Made by a program: the position numbers and the translations under genes. Positions 17,634 to 26,706 of a stretch of 64,000 nucleotides of DNA are shown piece by piece. This stretch comes from Erythrobacter ramosus (GTDB lineage Bacteria; Pseudomonadota; Alphaproteobacteria; Sphingomonadales; Sphingomonadaceae). The notes beneath the pieces are model-generated. The model ran no database searches. It was not told where the DNA came from and saw only the letters and a program-made list of their open reading frames with translations. Positions within the stretch are counted from its first letter, which is position 1. Every line of letters begins with the position of its first letter. The stretch covers positions 1-64,000 of the forward strand of contig NZ_WTYB01000004.1 in assembly GCF_009828055.1 (NCBI RefSeq), read 5' to 3'.

Positions 17634-18298
17634 GGCAAGGCCTCCTCAAGCGCAGCGGCCAGCGCCTCGGCGGTGCCGACCACACGCGCCGCGCCGCTCG
17701 CCAGCAATTCGGGCGCGGCGTGATAGCCCCAACCGACGCCAATCCCTGCGACCCCGATGCTGCGCGCCATCAGCATGTCGAAGCTGGTGTCGCCGATCAT
17801 CACGGCCTGGTCGCGGCTTGCGCCGGCTTCGAACAGCGCGGCTTCCAGCATGGCGGGATGCGGCTTGGAGGGGTGGCGGTCGGCGGTCTGGAGCGAGACG
17901 AACAGGTCGGCGATCCCATGGGTGGCCAGGCAGGCGGCGAGCCCACGGTCGGACTTGCCGGTGGCGACCGCAAGGCTCCAGCCCGCGCTGTGCAGCGCTC
18001 GCAGCAGCTCGGCGATGCCATCATACAGCGGCTCGTCGAGCAAGCCTTCCTCACGCCGCGCGCGGAAGCTGGAGCGGTAGAATTCGGTGACGGCGCGGTT
18101 TTGATCTTCGGTAAGATCGGGCGACAGCGTGCGCACGGCCTGCGGCAGGCTTAGCCCGACGGCGCGGCGCACGGCGGACACCTCGGGGGCTGGCAGCCCA
18201 GCGCGGGCAAAGGCGCGCTCCATCGCCCAGCAGACATCCGCCTGCCCATCGACCAGCGTCCCGTCGCAATCGAACACGGCGAGCCGCACGCCGCTCAT
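17630..18298 (-). CDS. HAD-superfamily hydrolase, phosphoglycolate phosphatase-like
   Basis: A 222-residue HAD phosphatase. Motif I FDCDGTLVDG lies near residue 8, motif II is VATGKS near 115, motif III KPHPAML near 148 and motif IV VMIGDTSFDM near 170. The alpha-helical cap between motifs I and II is of the Gph/PGP type, so phosphoglycolate or a similar small phosphate ester is the likely substrate. The ATG at 18298 overlaps the upstream stop (ATGA) and puts motif I at the normal distance; an earlier ATG would add seven residues. Confidence 0.85.
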   Translation of the reverse strand: MSGVRLAVFDCDGTLVDGQADVCWAMERAFARAGLPAPEVSAVRRAVGLSLPQAVRTLSPDLTEDQNRAVTEFYRSSFRARREEGLLDEPLYDGIAELLRALHSAGWSLAVATGKSDRGLAACLATHGIADLFVSLQTADRHPSKPHPAMLEAALFEAGASRDQAVMIGDTSFDMLMARSIGVAGIGVGWGYHAAPELLASGAARVVGTAEALAAALEEALP

Positions 18299-18894
18299 CT
18301 GGCCACGCTCCGCACCCACTCGGCGAGCGCGGGCGAGCCCGCCTCGGTCAGCCCGTCAGCGATCCGCGCGCGGGTTTCGGGCAGCTTGTTCTGCGACAGC
18401 TTGTATGTCGGCCGCCGTGCCGCGACGGTCAGCTCGAAGCCGACGATCCCGCGGAACAGGCCTGCCCACATTTTCTCGGAGGATTCGTCCGCCCGCCAAG
18501 GTTCACCGCCCAGCCGCGTTTCGTGCTTGGTGATAGCGGCATGGAGGAAGGCTTCGAGCCCATCGTCGTCCATCCGCCGCACCGGGCCTTCCAGTTCCAG
18601 CGCGACGTAATCCCAGGTCGGCACGGTGTTGCGATCATCATACCAGCGGGGGGAGACATAGGCGTCCGGGCCGTTGACGACGATCAGCGCGGTGGTGCCA
18701 TCAAGATGCCGGGCGAGGGCGTTGCTGCGGGCGAGGTGGAACTGCACCGCTCCCCCTTCCGTCATCAGCAGCGGGGTATGCGCCACGCGCGGCCCATCGG
18801 GCGTTGCGGCGAAGACCATGCCGAAGCCGATCTGGCCGACTAGCACTGCATCAGTTGCACTGTCATCGCTGCGGTAAAGCGGATTGGGATGCAT
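18295..18894 (-). CDS. PaiB-like FMN-binding protein
   Basis: A 199-residue protein of the PaiB/FMN-binding split-barrel family, named after a Bacillus negative regulator of sporulation and protease genes, though most members have no proven function. It starts MHPNPLYR, and contains HTPLLMTEGGAVQFHLARSN, ALIVVNGPDAYVSPRWYDDRNTVPTWDYVAL and KMWAGLFRGIVGFELTV, the family's strongest blocks. It shares a TGATG junction with the upstream pseudouridine synthase gene, indicating coupled translation. Confidence 0.88.
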   Translation of the reverse strand: MHPNPLYRSDDSATDAVLVGQIGFGMVFAATPDGPRVAHTPLLMTEGGAVQFHLARSNALARHLDGTTALIVVNGPDAYVSPRWYDDRNTVPTWDYVALELEGPVRRMDDDGLEAFLHAAITKHETRLGGEPWRADESSEKMWAGLFRGIVGFELTVAARRPTYKLSQNKLPETRARIADGLTEAGSPALAEWVRSVAR

Positions 18895-20171
18895 CAGCGG
18901 CCCGTCCGCTTGCCGCCGCCTTTGGGAGCGGGTTTGGGAGTCGGTCTCGCCCGGTTGGCGGGGGCTTTGCTGGTTCCGGACTTGGCGGTGGGCTTTCCGG
19001 CGGGCTTGCCAGAGGATTTGGCCGCAGGCTTCTTCGCCTTGGGTTTGGCCGCGGCATCGCCGCGTGCACGGCGCGGCGCACGGGCTTCCTTCCTCGCCTG
19101 CTTGAAATGGCGGCGGGCGGCCTGCTTCTTTTCCTCACCCGTCCGTTCGGGCGCCTCGTCACCCATGGGCGACGCGTCGGACAGGCCCTGATCGAAGCCC
19201 AGCACTTCCATGCTCATGGCAAAGTGCGGGGGGAGTTCGGCGGTCACATCCAGCTTGCCGCCGGTTCCCTCGCCCACCTTGGGCTCGGAAATGATCAACC
19301 GGCGCGCGTGCAGGTGCATCTTGCGGCTGACCGCACCGGTGAGGAAGCTATCGGGCCCGCCATACTTGCCGTCGCCCACAATCGGGTGGCCGATCGCGGC
19401 CATGTGGACGCGCAGCTGGTGGGTGCGGCCGGTGAGCGGCTCCAGCTCCACCCATGACGCGCGCTGCCCGGCGCTGTCGACCACCCGGTAACGGGTCTTG
19501 GCCGCCGCGCCGTTTTCCTCGTCGATATGCATCTTCTCGCCGCCGGTCCCCGGCTGCTTGGCGAGCGGAGCGTCGATCACGCCTTCGGACAATTGCGGTT
19601 TGCCGACCACCAGCGCCCAATAGACCTTGCGGGCCGAACGGCTCGCGAACCGCTTGGAGAAACTCGCAGCAGCCCCCGGCGTACGGGCGATCAGCAGCAC
19701 ACCCGAGGTGTCCTTGTCGAGCCGGTGGACCAGCCGCGGGCGCGGGGTCTTTTCGGTCTCCACGAAGGCATCGAGCAGCCCGTCGACATGCTTGGTCGTC
19801 TTGCTGCCGCCTTGGGTGGCAAGGCCGGGGGGCTTGTTGAGCACGATCGCGCTCGCCGTTTCGCGGATCACCATGCCCTTGGCCTCGGCGATCTGTTCGG
19901 GGCTGAGGGTGCGCACGCGCGGCGCGGCCTTCTTGGCGGCGGGCGCCTCTTCGCCGCCGGGCGGCACGCGCAAAACTTGGCCCTGCTCCAGCCGATCCTC
20001 CGGCTTGGCGCGCTTGCCATCCACGCGGATCTGCCCGGTGCGCGCCCAGCGCGACACGGTTGCAAAGCCGATCAGCGGCAGGTTGCGTTTGAACCAGCGG
20101 TCGAGCCGGATGCCGTGGTCATCCTCGCTGACGGTAAACTGGCGCACGTTATCGGTCGGGGTTTCGGTCAT
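18894..20171 (-). CDS. RluA-family 23S rRNA pseudouridine synthase with basic C-terminal tail
   Basis: Converts specific uridines in RNA, probably 23S rRNA, to pseudouridine. The 425-residue protein has an S4 domain (about 10-70, IRLDRWFKRNLPLIGFATVSRWARTGQIRVDGKR) and the catalytic domain with RLVHRLDKDTSGVLL, the aspartate of which is the nucleophile. LTGRTHQLRVHMAAIGHPIVGDGKYGG follows. The pairing with an S4 domain fits RluC/RluD. The last 80-odd residues are a low-complexity Lys/Ala/Pro/Arg-rich tail not needed for catalysis in the family. The ATG at 20171 overlaps the crcB stop by four bases. Confidence 0.9.
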   Translation of the reverse strand: MTETPTDNVRQFTVSEDDHGIRLDRWFKRNLPLIGFATVSRWARTGQIRVDGKRAKPEDRLEQGQVLRVPPGGEEAPAAKKAAPRVRTLSPEQIAEAKGMVIRETASAIVLNKPPGLATQGGSKTTKHVDGLLDAFVETEKTPRPRLVHRLDKDTSGVLLIARTPGAAASFSKRFASRSARKVYWALVVGKPQLSEGVIDAPLAKQPGTGGEKMHIDEENGAAAKTRYRVVDSAGQRASWVELEPLTGRTHQLRVHMAAIGHPIVGDGKYGGPDSFLTGAVSRKMHLHARRLIISEPKVGEGTGGKLDVTAELPPHFAMSMEVLGFDQGLSDASPMGDEAPERTGEEKKQAARRHFKQARKEARAPRRARGDAAAKPKAKKPAAKSSGKPAGKPTAKSGTSKAPANRARPTPKPAPKGGGKRTGR

Positions 20172-20581
20172 GATGCACTCTGCGCGGCGACAAGGCCGAT
20201 GATGACCGCTGCCATCCCGGCGATCAGCGAGGCTGCGGCATAGCCCACCGCCAGCAGCGCCTGCCCGCGATGCAGCAGGGTGACGAGCTCGGCGCTGAAA
20301 GCGCTGAAGGTGGTGAACCCGCCGAGCAGGCCGACGCCGATCAGCAGCCGCATGTTCTCCGCCGTCTGGGCCTCTGCACTGCCGCGCGCGAGCCAGCCCA
20401 CCAGCACGCCCATCAGCAGGCTGCCGACAATGTTGACGCCGAGTGTCCCCCACGGAAAGGCGTTTTCCGGCCCGGCCAGATGCGTGACAGCGCGGCCGGC
20501 ATGATAGCGCAGCACAGAGCCCGCAGCGCCGCCGACAGCGACGTTGAGGCTGGCCATGAGAGGGGAGATTTCACCGGACAT
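20168..20581 (-). CDS. crcB: Fluoride channel/exporter CrcB (Fluc)
   Basis: Exports fluoride as a dual-topology dimer in the inner membrane. The 137-residue length and four membrane helices are typical, with GGAAGSVLRY, FPWGTLGVNIVGSLLMG and GLLGGFTTFSAFSAE, the latter carrying the conserved phenylalanines and the TFS motif. It heads the minus-strand operon. I looked for a fluoride riboswitch in the 239 bp upstream (20582-20820) and did not recognise its conserved pseudoknot sequences. Confidence 0.93.
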   Translation of the reverse strand: MSGEISPLMASLNVAVGGAAGSVLRYHAGRAVTHLAGPENAFPWGTLGVNIVGSLLMGVLVGWLARGSAEAQTAENMRLLIGVGLLGGFTTFSAFSAELVTLLHRGQALLAVGYAAASLIAGMAAVIIGLVAAQSAS

Positions 20582-20820
20582 CGCGCGGCCATAGCGAGCG
20601 CCGCGCGATCTGCCTAGCGCAGCTGAAGAACGATTGCGCCGGGACGAGCACGCTGGCGGGTTGCCTTTGGGACGATGTTGGACTATCGGGGCGCGGTTTA
20701 GTGGGCGGTCCTGAAAGGGAATCGCCCGTGTATCATTGGTGTTTCACAGGCAATTCACCGCGTATCCCCGCGTGATTCGGGCGGGCTCTGGCGTTTGGAA
20801 AATTGAGGTAGTCGTCGTTT

Positions 20821-21027
20821 ATGCAAATCATGGTTCGCGATAACAATGTCGATCAGGCCCTGCGCGCGCTCAAGAAGAAGCTGCAGCGCGAAGGCGTTTA
20901 TCGCGAAATGAAACTGCGTCGCCACTTCGAAAAGCCCAGCGAAAAGCGCGCCCGTGAAAAGGCTGCTGCTGTGCGCCGCGCCCGCAAGATGGAGCGCAAG
21001 CGGATGGAGCGTGACGGGAGCAAATAA
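20821..21027 (+). CDS. rpsU: Small ribosomal subunit protein bS21
   Basis: A 68-residue ribosomal protein S21. It shows [25 protein letters not shown], the [20 protein letters not shown] core and a strongly basic C-terminus, all standard for alphaproteobacterial bS21. GAGGT lies about ten bases before the ATG. A clear Rho-independent terminator follows at 21091-21118, so it is probably transcribed alone from the 239-bp upstream gap shared with crcB. Confidence 0.96.
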   Translation: MQIMVRDNNVDQALRALKKKLQREGVYREMKLRRHFEKPSEKRAREKAAAVRRARKMERKRMERDGSK

Positions 21028-21090
21028 TCCCGTCGCCAAGCGCACTCTGCCTCGCAGAAGCGCTTGAATCCCCCTTTCCGATCAGTCATC

Positions 21091-21118
21091 AGGGCGCGGC
21101 TTATTCCCGCGCCCTTTT
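21091..21118 (+). terminator. Rho-independent terminator after rpsU
   Basis: An eight-base-pair GC stem (GGGCGCGG at 21092-21099 with CCGCGCCC at 21107-21114) has a seven-base loop and is followed by TTTT. It separates rpsU from the FKBP-gat gene set. Confidence 0.88.
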
Positions 21119-21164
21119 GCCGTCATAACGTGGCGCAGATGCGCCGCCCATCAGGACCGTACCC

Positions 21165-21779
21165 ATGACCGAGATTACCCGCGTTCCGATCAAGCCTGTG
21201 GCCAAGGGCTCGCTCACCAAGCTGTGGATCGGGGTCGCGCTTGCGATCGCGGTCGGTGGCGGGCTTGCCTGGTCAGCGGTTCCGCGCGGGCTCGACCTTG
21301 ATGTCGAAGTCGCAGGCACGGGGAAGACTGCGGCCAAGGGCGATGTCGTGTTCGTGAAGTACAAGGGCAAGCTCGCCGCCGATGGCACGGTGTTCGACGA
21401 ATCGCAGAACATTCCGCTGCCGGTTCAGGGCCTGTTCCCGGAAGGCAATCCCTTCCCGGTTGAAGAAGGCGCGACCATTCCGGGCTTCTTCCAGGGGCTT
21501 CAGCAGATGCAGAAGGGCGGCAAGTACACGCTCTTCATCCCCGCCGATCTCGCATACGGTGCGGCGCCGCCTCCGGGCACGCCGATCCCGCCCAACGCCG
21601 ATCTTGAGTTCGAGATCGAAGTGATGGACATCATGAGCCGCGCGAGCTTTGACCGCAATCTCCAGATCCTCCAGCAGACGATGCAGCAGCAGATGGGCGC
21701 TGCTCCGGGCGGTGCTCCCGGTGGCGCAGCGCCGGGCGGCGCGCCTGAGGGTGCGCCTCCGGTGGCTCCGGGCCAGTAA
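21165..21779 (+). CDS. FKBP-type peptidyl-prolyl cis-trans isomerase
   Basis: Catalyses proline isomerisation, here probably in the periplasm. An N-terminal membrane/signal segment ([19 protein letters not shown], residues 20-38) precedes the FKBP domain at about 45-150. That domain includes [50 protein letters not shown] and [14 protein letters not shown]. The tail is a Gly/Pro/Ala repeat ([18 protein letters not shown]) after a Gln/Met-rich helix. It ends fourteen bases before gatC and may be co-transcribed with it. Confidence 0.92.
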   Translation: MTEITRVPIKPVAKGSLTKLWIGVALAIAVGGGLAWSAVPRGLDLDVEVAGTGKTAAKGDVVFVKYKGKLAADGTVFDESQNIPLPVQGLFPEGNPFPVEEGATIPGFFQGLQQMQKGGKYTLFIPADLAYGAAPPPGTPIPPNADLEFEIEVMDIMSRASFDRNLQILQQTMQQQMGAAPGGAPGGAAPGGAPEGAPPVAPGQ

Positions 21780-21793
21780 GGGGCGGACGCGCA

Positions 21794-22096
21794 ATGTCGG
21801 TCGACAAGGCAACCGTTGCCAAGATCGCCTCGCTGGCACGCATCCGCATGGATGACGCCGCGCTGGAACAGATGGTGCCGGAGTTGAACGGCATCCTCCA
21901 ATGGGTCGAACAATTGGGCGAGGTCGATGTCACCGGGATCGAGCCGATGGCGGCGGTGATCCCCAACACGCTGCGCCTGCGCGCTGACGTGATCGACGCC
22001 GATCCGCTGACCGGCGGAGGCAGGCAGGGCGATATCCTCGCCAATGCGCCCGCCGCCGAGCACGGGTTCTTCGGCGTGCCCAAGGTGATCGAATAA
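21794..22096 (+). CDS. gatC: Asp-tRNA(Asn)/Glu-tRNA(Gln) amidotransferase subunit C
   Basis: Structural subunit of the GatCAB transamidase that makes Gln-tRNA(Gln) and/or Asn-tRNA(Asn). The 100 residues start [21 protein letters not shown] and include the conserved [23 protein letters not shown] and a C-terminal [22 protein letters not shown]. It precedes gatA across a 104-bp gap filled with REP-like hairpins. Confidence 0.95.
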   Translation: MSVDKATVAKIASLARIRMDDAALEQMVPELNGILQWVEQLGEVDVTGIEPMAAVIPNTLRLRADVIDADPLTGGGRQGDILANAPAAEHGFFGVPKVIE

Positions 22097-22115
22097 TTTT
22101 TGTCTACTAGTGTGC

Positions 22116-22189
22116 GCCCCCGCGCAGGCGGGGGCCTCCATCAATTTGGCGATGCGCGGGCGGCACGAGGTCCCCGCCTTCGCGGGGAC
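22116..22189. repeat. Pair of REP-like hairpins between gatC and gatA
   Basis: Two GC hairpins lie in the 104-bp gap. GCCCCCGC at 22116-22123 pairs with GCGGGGGC at 22128-22135 across a GCAG loop. GTCCCCGC at 22170-22177 pairs with GCGGGGAC at 22182-22189 across a CTTC loop. Wording and inverted arrangement are typical of sphingomonad REP elements. It may tune gatC versus gatA expression. Confidence 0.75.
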
Positions 22190-22200
22190 TCACGAGCAGT

Positions 22201-23682
22201 ATGACTGACCTGACTCAACTCGGCGTAAAAGACATCCGTGACGGCGTGCGCGCCGGGGATTTCACCGCGCGCGAAGTCGCGGAAAGCTTCAACGCTGCCG
22301 TGGCTGCGGCTGCGAGCCTCAACGCCTTCATCGTCACCACGCCCGACCACGCGCTCGCTGCCGCCGACAAGGTGGACGCCGCGCGCGCTGCCGGCGGGCA
22401 GCTGGGCGCAATGGCGGGCGTGCCGATTGGCATGAAGGACCTGTTCGCCACCAACGGCGTGCAGACCACCGCGGCCAGCCACATTCTTGAAGGCTTCACC
22501 CCCCGCTACGAATCGACCGTCAGCCAGAAGCTGTGGGACGCGGGCGCGGGGATGCTGGGCAAGCTCAATCTCGACCAGTTCGCGATGGGGAGTTCCAACG
22601 AGACGTCTTATTTCGGCAATGTCAGCTCGCCGTGGCGCAAGTCCGGCAGCAACCAGCCGATGAGCCCGGGTGGCTCCTCGGGCGGCTCATCCTCGGCGGT
22701 CGCCGCGCGCATCGCGCCTGCCGCGACCGGCACCGACACCGGCGGCTCAATCCGCCAGCCTGCGGCCTTCACCGGCATTTGCGGGATCAAGCCGACTTAT
22801 GGCCGATGTTCGCGCTGGGGCATCGTCGCTTTCGCCTCCTCGCTCGATCAGGCCGGGCCGATGGCGCGCTCGGTCGAGGATTGCGCGATCATGCTCGGCG
22901 CGATGGCGGGGTTCGATCCGAAGGATTCGACCAGCCTCCAAATGGATGTGCCCGATTGGGAAGCGGCGCTCAACGCCGACCTGCGCGGCAAGAAGGTCGG
23001 CATCCCGCGCGAATACCGGATGGAGGGCACCGATCAGGCGATCCTCGATTCGTGGGAGCAGGGCAAGGCGTGGCTCAAGGACGCGGGCGCCGAGATCGTC
23101 GACGTCTCGCTGCCGCACACGAAATACGCGCTGCCCGCCTATTACATCGTCGCGCCTGCCGAAGCGTCGAGCAACCTCGCGCGCTATGACGGCGTGCGTT
23201 ACGGCTTGCGCGATCTGCCCGATGGCTCGGGCCTACAGGACATGTACGCCGCCACCCGCGCCGCCGGGTTCGGGGACGAGGTCAAGCGCCGCATCCTGAT
23301 CGGCACCTATGTGCTCTCGGCGGGCTTCTACGACGCCTATTACACGCAGGCGCAGAAGGTCCGCGCATTGGTCGCCCGCGACTTCGAACGCGCCTTCCAG
23401 GAGTGCGATGTGATCTTCGCGCCGACCACGCCGACGGCTAGCTTCCCGCTGGGTTCGATGAATGAAGACCCGCTGACGATGTATCTCAACGATGTGTTCG
23501 CCGTGCCTGCGTCGCTGGCTGGCCTCCCCGCGATGAGCGTGCCCGCCACGATCAACGCCGACGGCTTGCCGCTGGGCCTCCAGTTGATCGGCCGCCCGTT
23601 CGACGAGCAGGGCGTGCTCAATGCAGGCCTCGCCATCCAGCAACGGGCCGGATTCACCGCTAAGCCGGAGAAGTGGTGGTGA
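22201..23682 (+). CDS. gatA: Asp-tRNA(Asn)/Glu-tRNA(Gln) amidotransferase subunit A
   Basis: Glutaminase/amidase subunit of GatCAB. The 493-residue amidase-signature protein shows [24 protein letters not shown] with the catalytic lysine, then the [36 protein letters not shown] block that contains the cis-serine and the nucleophile serine. [14 protein letters not shown] and [14 protein letters not shown] follow. All catalytic residues are present. Its stop overlaps a GTG start of a 51-residue membrane protein that separates it from gatB. Confidence 0.96.
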   Translation: MTDLTQLGVKDIRDGVRAGDFTAREVAESFNAAVAAAASLNAFIVTTPDHALAAADKVDAARAAGGQLGAMAGVPIGMKDLFATNGVQTTAASHILEGFTPRYESTVSQKLWDAGAGMLGKLNLDQFAMGSSNETSYFGNVSSPWRKSGSNQPMSPGGSSGGSSSAVAARIAPAATGTDTGGSIRQPAAFTGICGIKPTYGRCSRWGIVAFASSLDQAGPMARSVEDCAIMLGAMAGFDPKDSTSLQMDVPDWEAALNADLRGKKVGIPREYRMEGTDQAILDSWEQGKAWLKDAGAEIVDVSLPHTKYALPAYYIVAPAEASSNLARYDGVRYGLRDLPDGSGLQDMYAATRAAGFGDEVKRRILIGTYVLSAGFYDAYYTQAQKVRALVARDFERAFQECDVIFAPTTPTASFPLGSMNEDPLTMYLNDVFAVPASLAGLPAMSVPATINADGLPLGLQLIGRPFDEQGVLNAGLAIQQRAGFTAKPEKWW

Positions 23683-23834
23683 CCGCCGATCTGCCGCTGT
23701 GGATTGCCGGACTGGCAATCGCCGCTGCGGTGCCTGTGACCTTCATGGTCGCCAATTGGGTGAGAAAACACGTCGATCACGGCGAAATGCGCTTCGGGCC
23801 AGATGGCAAGGTGATCGAGGACGAAGAGAAGTAA
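23679..23834 (+). CDS. Small single-pass membrane protein between gatA and gatB
   Basis: A 51-residue protein starting with GTG, whose first four bases overlap the gatA stop (GTGA). The first 27 residues form one membrane helix ([24 protein letters not shown]). A short hydrophilic tail [15 protein letters not shown] follows. The overlap and the clean tail suggest a real, coupled gene rather than chance. I recognise no family. Function unknown; it need not have anything to do with tRNA amidation. Confidence 0.6.
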   Translation: MTADLPLWIAGLAIAAAVPVTFMVANWVRKHVDHGEMRFGPDGKVIEDEEK

Positions 23835-23852
23835 GGGTGACGGCCCTCCAAT

Positions 23853-23933
23853 CGTCATCCCGGCGCAGGCCGGGACCCAGAGCAACACTCCGCGGCCGCC
23901 GGGACTGGATTCCGGCCTTCGCCGGAACGACGA
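23853..23933. repeat. REP/MITE-like palindromic element upstream of gatB
   Basis: The outer arms begin CGTCATCCCGG and end CCGGAACGACG. Inside are two hairpins, CCCGGC-GCAG-GCCGGG and TTCCGGC-CTTC-GCCGGAA. This is the familiar sphingomonad intergenic palindrome, occupying nearly the whole 109-bp gap before gatB. Confidence 0.75.
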
Positions 23934-23943
23934 GGTTGGAACA

Positions 23944-25440
23944 ATGAGCAACTACCGCATTCAGGGTGCCACGGGTGAATGGGAGGTCGTGATCGGCCTT
24001 GAAGTCCACGCGCAGGTGACGTCGCAGTCGAAGCTGTTCTCGGGCTCGGCCACGGCGTTTGGCGCTGAGCCGAATTCGCAGGTCAGCCTTGTCGATGCCG
24101 CGATGCCGGGGATGCTGCCCGTGCCCAACGCCGAGTGCATCCGGCAGGCGGTCCGCACCGGCATGGCGATTGACGCGCAGATCAACGCGTGGAGCCGGTT
24201 TGACCGCAAGAACTACTTCTACGCCGACTTGCCGCAGGGCTACCAGATCAGCCAGCTTTATCATCCGATTGTCGGCGAAGGTTCACTCCTGATCGAGGCG
24301 GACGAGAAGGCCGGCATTCCCGAAGACAAGGTGATCGGGATCGAGCGCATCCACGTCGAGCAGGACGCGGGCAAGCTGATGCACGATCAGCACCCGACCA
24401 TGTCTTATGTCGATTTGAACCGCTCTGGCGTGGCGCTGATGGAAATCGTCAGCCGCCCCGATATGGCCTCGCCCGCCGAAGCAGGCGCTTATCTGCGCAA
24501 GCTGCGCGCGATCCTGCGCTATGTCGGCTCGTGCGATGGCAACATGGAAGAAGGCTCGATGCGCGCCGACGTGAACGTCAGCGTCCGCAAGGTCGGCGAC
24601 GAACTCGGCACCCGCACGGAAACCAAGAACGTGAACTCGGTGCGCTTCGTGATGCAGGCGATCGAGCATGAGGCGATGCGTCAGGTCGATGTGCTCGAAA
24701 GCGGCGGAAAGATCGTGCAGGAAACCCGCCTGTTCGATCCCGGCACCGGGACGACGCGCACAATGCGTTCGAAGGAAGACGCGCACGACTATCGCTACTT
24801 CCCTGATCCTGACCTTTTGCCGCTGGTGCTGGCGGAAGATTTCCTCGCCGAATGCCGCGCCTCGCTTCCCGAGTTGCCGGATGCCAAACGCAAGCGGTAT
24901 GTCGAGGTGCTGGGCCTCACCCCCTACAACGCGCGGGAATTGACCGCCGAAGTCGAGACTTTCGCCCGCTTTGAAACGCTGCTGGCCGAAACCGCCAAGG
25001 TTACGGCCAAGGATGAAGCCAAGGTCGCCACACAGGTTGCCAACTGGTCGCTCTCGGTCGCGCCCGGCGTGATCAAGGCGTTGGGCGACGACGCCGACCT
25101 CGCCAACGCCACGGCCGCCGCGCAGGCGAGCATCCTCGCGATGGCCGACAAGGGTGAAATCAGCGGCGGGCAGGCCAAGGAAATCTTTGAAATCGTCCTC
25201 AAGACCGGCCGCGATCCCGCTGAAATCGCGGAGGCCGAAGGGCTGAAGCAGGTCTCTGACAGCGGCGCCATCGAAGCCGCGGTCGACGCGATCATTGCTG
25301 CGAACGCCGATAAGGTCGAACAGTATCGCGGCGGCAAGGTAGCGCTGTTCGGCTTCTTCGTCGGTCAGACGATGAAGGCGATGCAGGGCAAGGCCAATCC
25401 GGGCGTGGTGAACCAGCTGCTCAAGGACAAGCTGGGCTAG
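23944..25440 (+). CDS. gatB: Asp-tRNA(Asn)/Glu-tRNA(Gln) amidotransferase subunit B
   Basis: Kinase-like and tRNA-binding subunit of GatCAB. The 498 residues open with [23 protein letters not shown], and contain [48 protein letters not shown] and [14 protein letters not shown], with a C-terminal YqeY-like helical domain ending [12 protein letters not shown]. Complete and full length. It follows the REP-like element and precedes a hydrolase gene by 17 bp. Confidence 0.96.
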   Translation: MSNYRIQGATGEWEVVIGLEVHAQVTSQSKLFSGSATAFGAEPNSQVSLVDAAMPGMLPVPNAECIRQAVRTGMAIDAQINAWSRFDRKNYFYADLPQGYQISQLYHPIVGEGSLLIEADEKAGIPEDKVIGIERIHVEQDAGKLMHDQHPTMSYVDLNRSGVALMEIVSRPDMASPAEAGAYLRKLRAILRYVGSCDGNMEEGSMRADVNVSVRKVGDELGTRTETKNVNSVRFVMQAIEHEAMRQVDVLESGGKIVQETRLFDPGTGTTRTMRSKEDAHDYRYFPDPDLLPLVLAEDFLAECRASLPELPDAKRKRYVEVLGLTPYNARELTAEVETFARFETLLAETAKVTAKDEAKVATQVANWSLSVAPGVIKALGDDADLANATAAAQASILAMADKGEISGGQAKEIFEIVLKTGRDPAEIAEAEGLKQVSDSGAIEAAVDAIIAANADKVEQYRGGKVALFGFFVGQTMKAMQGKANPGVVNQLLKDKLG

Positions 25441-25457
25441 ACCCTGGAGCCAAGGCC

Positions 25458-26219
25458 TTGCGGCCCGCCACGCTCTATTTCCACGGGTTGCCCGGATCGG
25501 CGGCGGAGCTTGCGAGCTTCGGCCCGGAGATCGCCGCGCAGGCCGGGCATTTCCATGTCTTCGACCGCTCCGCAACGCCGGGTGAGGGGTACTTCCCGTC
25601 ACTTGCCGCAAGGATCGCCGCGCAATATCCCGATGAGCCGCTGCGCCTCGTCGGTTTCTCGCTGGGCGCGCCGGCGGCCTTGCAGGTGGCGCCGCATCTG
25701 GGCGCGAGGGTCGAACGGATCGACCTCGTCTCGCCCGCCGCGCCGCTCCAGTTGGGGGATTTTCTGGATGACATGGCAGGCGCGCCGGTGTTCCGCGCAG
25801 CGCTGGCGGGGCGGATGCCGTTCGCCGCGCTCACGTTCATGCAGGCGCAGGTCGCCCGGATCGCTCCCGCAAAGATGGCCGCAGCGCTGATGGCGAAGGC
25901 GCGCGGAGCTGACCGCGCGCTGGCCGCCGATCCGCGATTCATCGCGGGACTTGCGCAATCGCTGCAAACCAGCCTGCTGTCTCGACGCGCCGCCTATTCC
26001 GCCGAAATCCGCGCCTATGTCGCCAATTGGTCGGGCGCGCTTGCCAAAGTCCACCAGCCGGTCACGATCTGGCAGGGGAGCGAGGATGACTGGACCCCGC
26101 CTGCGATGGCCGAGGCACTCGCCGCGCACCTGCCTAGCACGCCAGCCTTGCTGATGCAGCCCGGTTGCTCGCATTTCTCGACCTTGGGCGCCTATCTCGA
26201 AGCAGAGGCGTGCCCATGA
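25458..26219 (+). CDS. Alpha/beta hydrolase
   Basis: A 253-residue alpha/beta hydrolase fold protein. The oxyanion region FHGLPGS is near residue 9 and the nucleophile elbow GFSLGAP is near 66. A candidate catalytic aspartate lies in EDDWTPP near 212, and the histidine in GCSHFSTLGAY near 236. Start is TTG at 25458 with GGAGC upstream. The stop overlaps the trmL start (ATGA). The substrate is unknown; esterase or small-molecule hydrolase activity is the reasonable guess. Confidence 0.75.
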   Translation: MRPATLYFHGLPGSAAELASFGPEIAAQAGHFHVFDRSATPGEGYFPSLAARIAAQYPDEPLRLVGFSLGAPAALQVAPHLGARVERIDLVSPAAPLQLGDFLDDMAGAPVFRAALAGRMPFAALTFMQAQVARIAPAKMAAALMAKARGADRALAADPRFIAGLAQSLQTSLLSRRAAYSAEIRAYVANWSGALAKVHQPVTIWQGSEDDWTPPAMAEALAAHLPSTPALLMQPGCSHFSTLGAYLEAEACP

Positions 26220-26671
26220 CCGCCATCGTCCTTATCCAGCCCGAAATCCCCGGCAACACCGGCTCGGTTGGGCGCACCTGCGTGGCGCTGGGGATGGAGC
26301 TGATCCTGATCCACCCGCTGGGCTTCGACATTTCGGACAGCCGCGTGAAGCGTGCGGGGCTGGATTACTGGAAGCATGTCAACCTCACCGAATACGCCAG
26401 CTGGGACGCGTTCCTCGAAGCCCGCACCCCGCGCGCCGAGCAGCTATTCCTGTTCGAGGAATTCGGCGCGAAGAGCTTCTTCGAGCCCGACTACCCGGAC
26501 GATGCGATGCTGGTATTCGGCAAGGAGACCACAGGCATCCCCAAGGCAATCATCGACCGCCACGCCGACCGCCTAGTCAAGCTGCCGATGCGCTCGGACG
26601 TGATCCGGTCACTGAACCTTGCCAACACGGTGACAGCCGCGGCCTATCAGGCGCTGCGCGGCAAGCTCTAG
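26216..26671 (+). CDS. trmL: tRNA (cytidine/uridine-34-2'-O)-methyltransferase TrmL
   Basis: SPOUT methyltransferase that 2'-O-methylates the wobble base of tRNA-Leu. The 151-residue length is typical. Motifs are LIQPEIPGNTGSVGRTCVALG at the N-terminus, LVFGKETTGIPK near 100 and LPMRSDVIRSLNLANTVTAAAYQAL near 125, which form the knotted SAM site. Coupled to the preceding hydrolase. It converges with the TolC-like gene 35 bp away. Confidence 0.9.
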   Translation: MTAIVLIQPEIPGNTGSVGRTCVALGMELILIHPLGFDISDSRVKRAGLDYWKHVNLTEYASWDAFLEARTPRAEQLFLFEEFGAKSFFEPDYPDDAMLVFGKETTGIPKAIIDRHADRLVKLPMRSDVIRSLNLANTVTAAAYQALRGKL

Positions 26672-26706
26672 GCGCGCCGGTAGCGCAGCAATCCACGCCG
26701 AAACGC

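Noticed and set aside
20582..20820. Possible fluoride riboswitch before crcB
   Set aside because: None of the conserved fluoride-riboswitch segments could be found on the minus strand.
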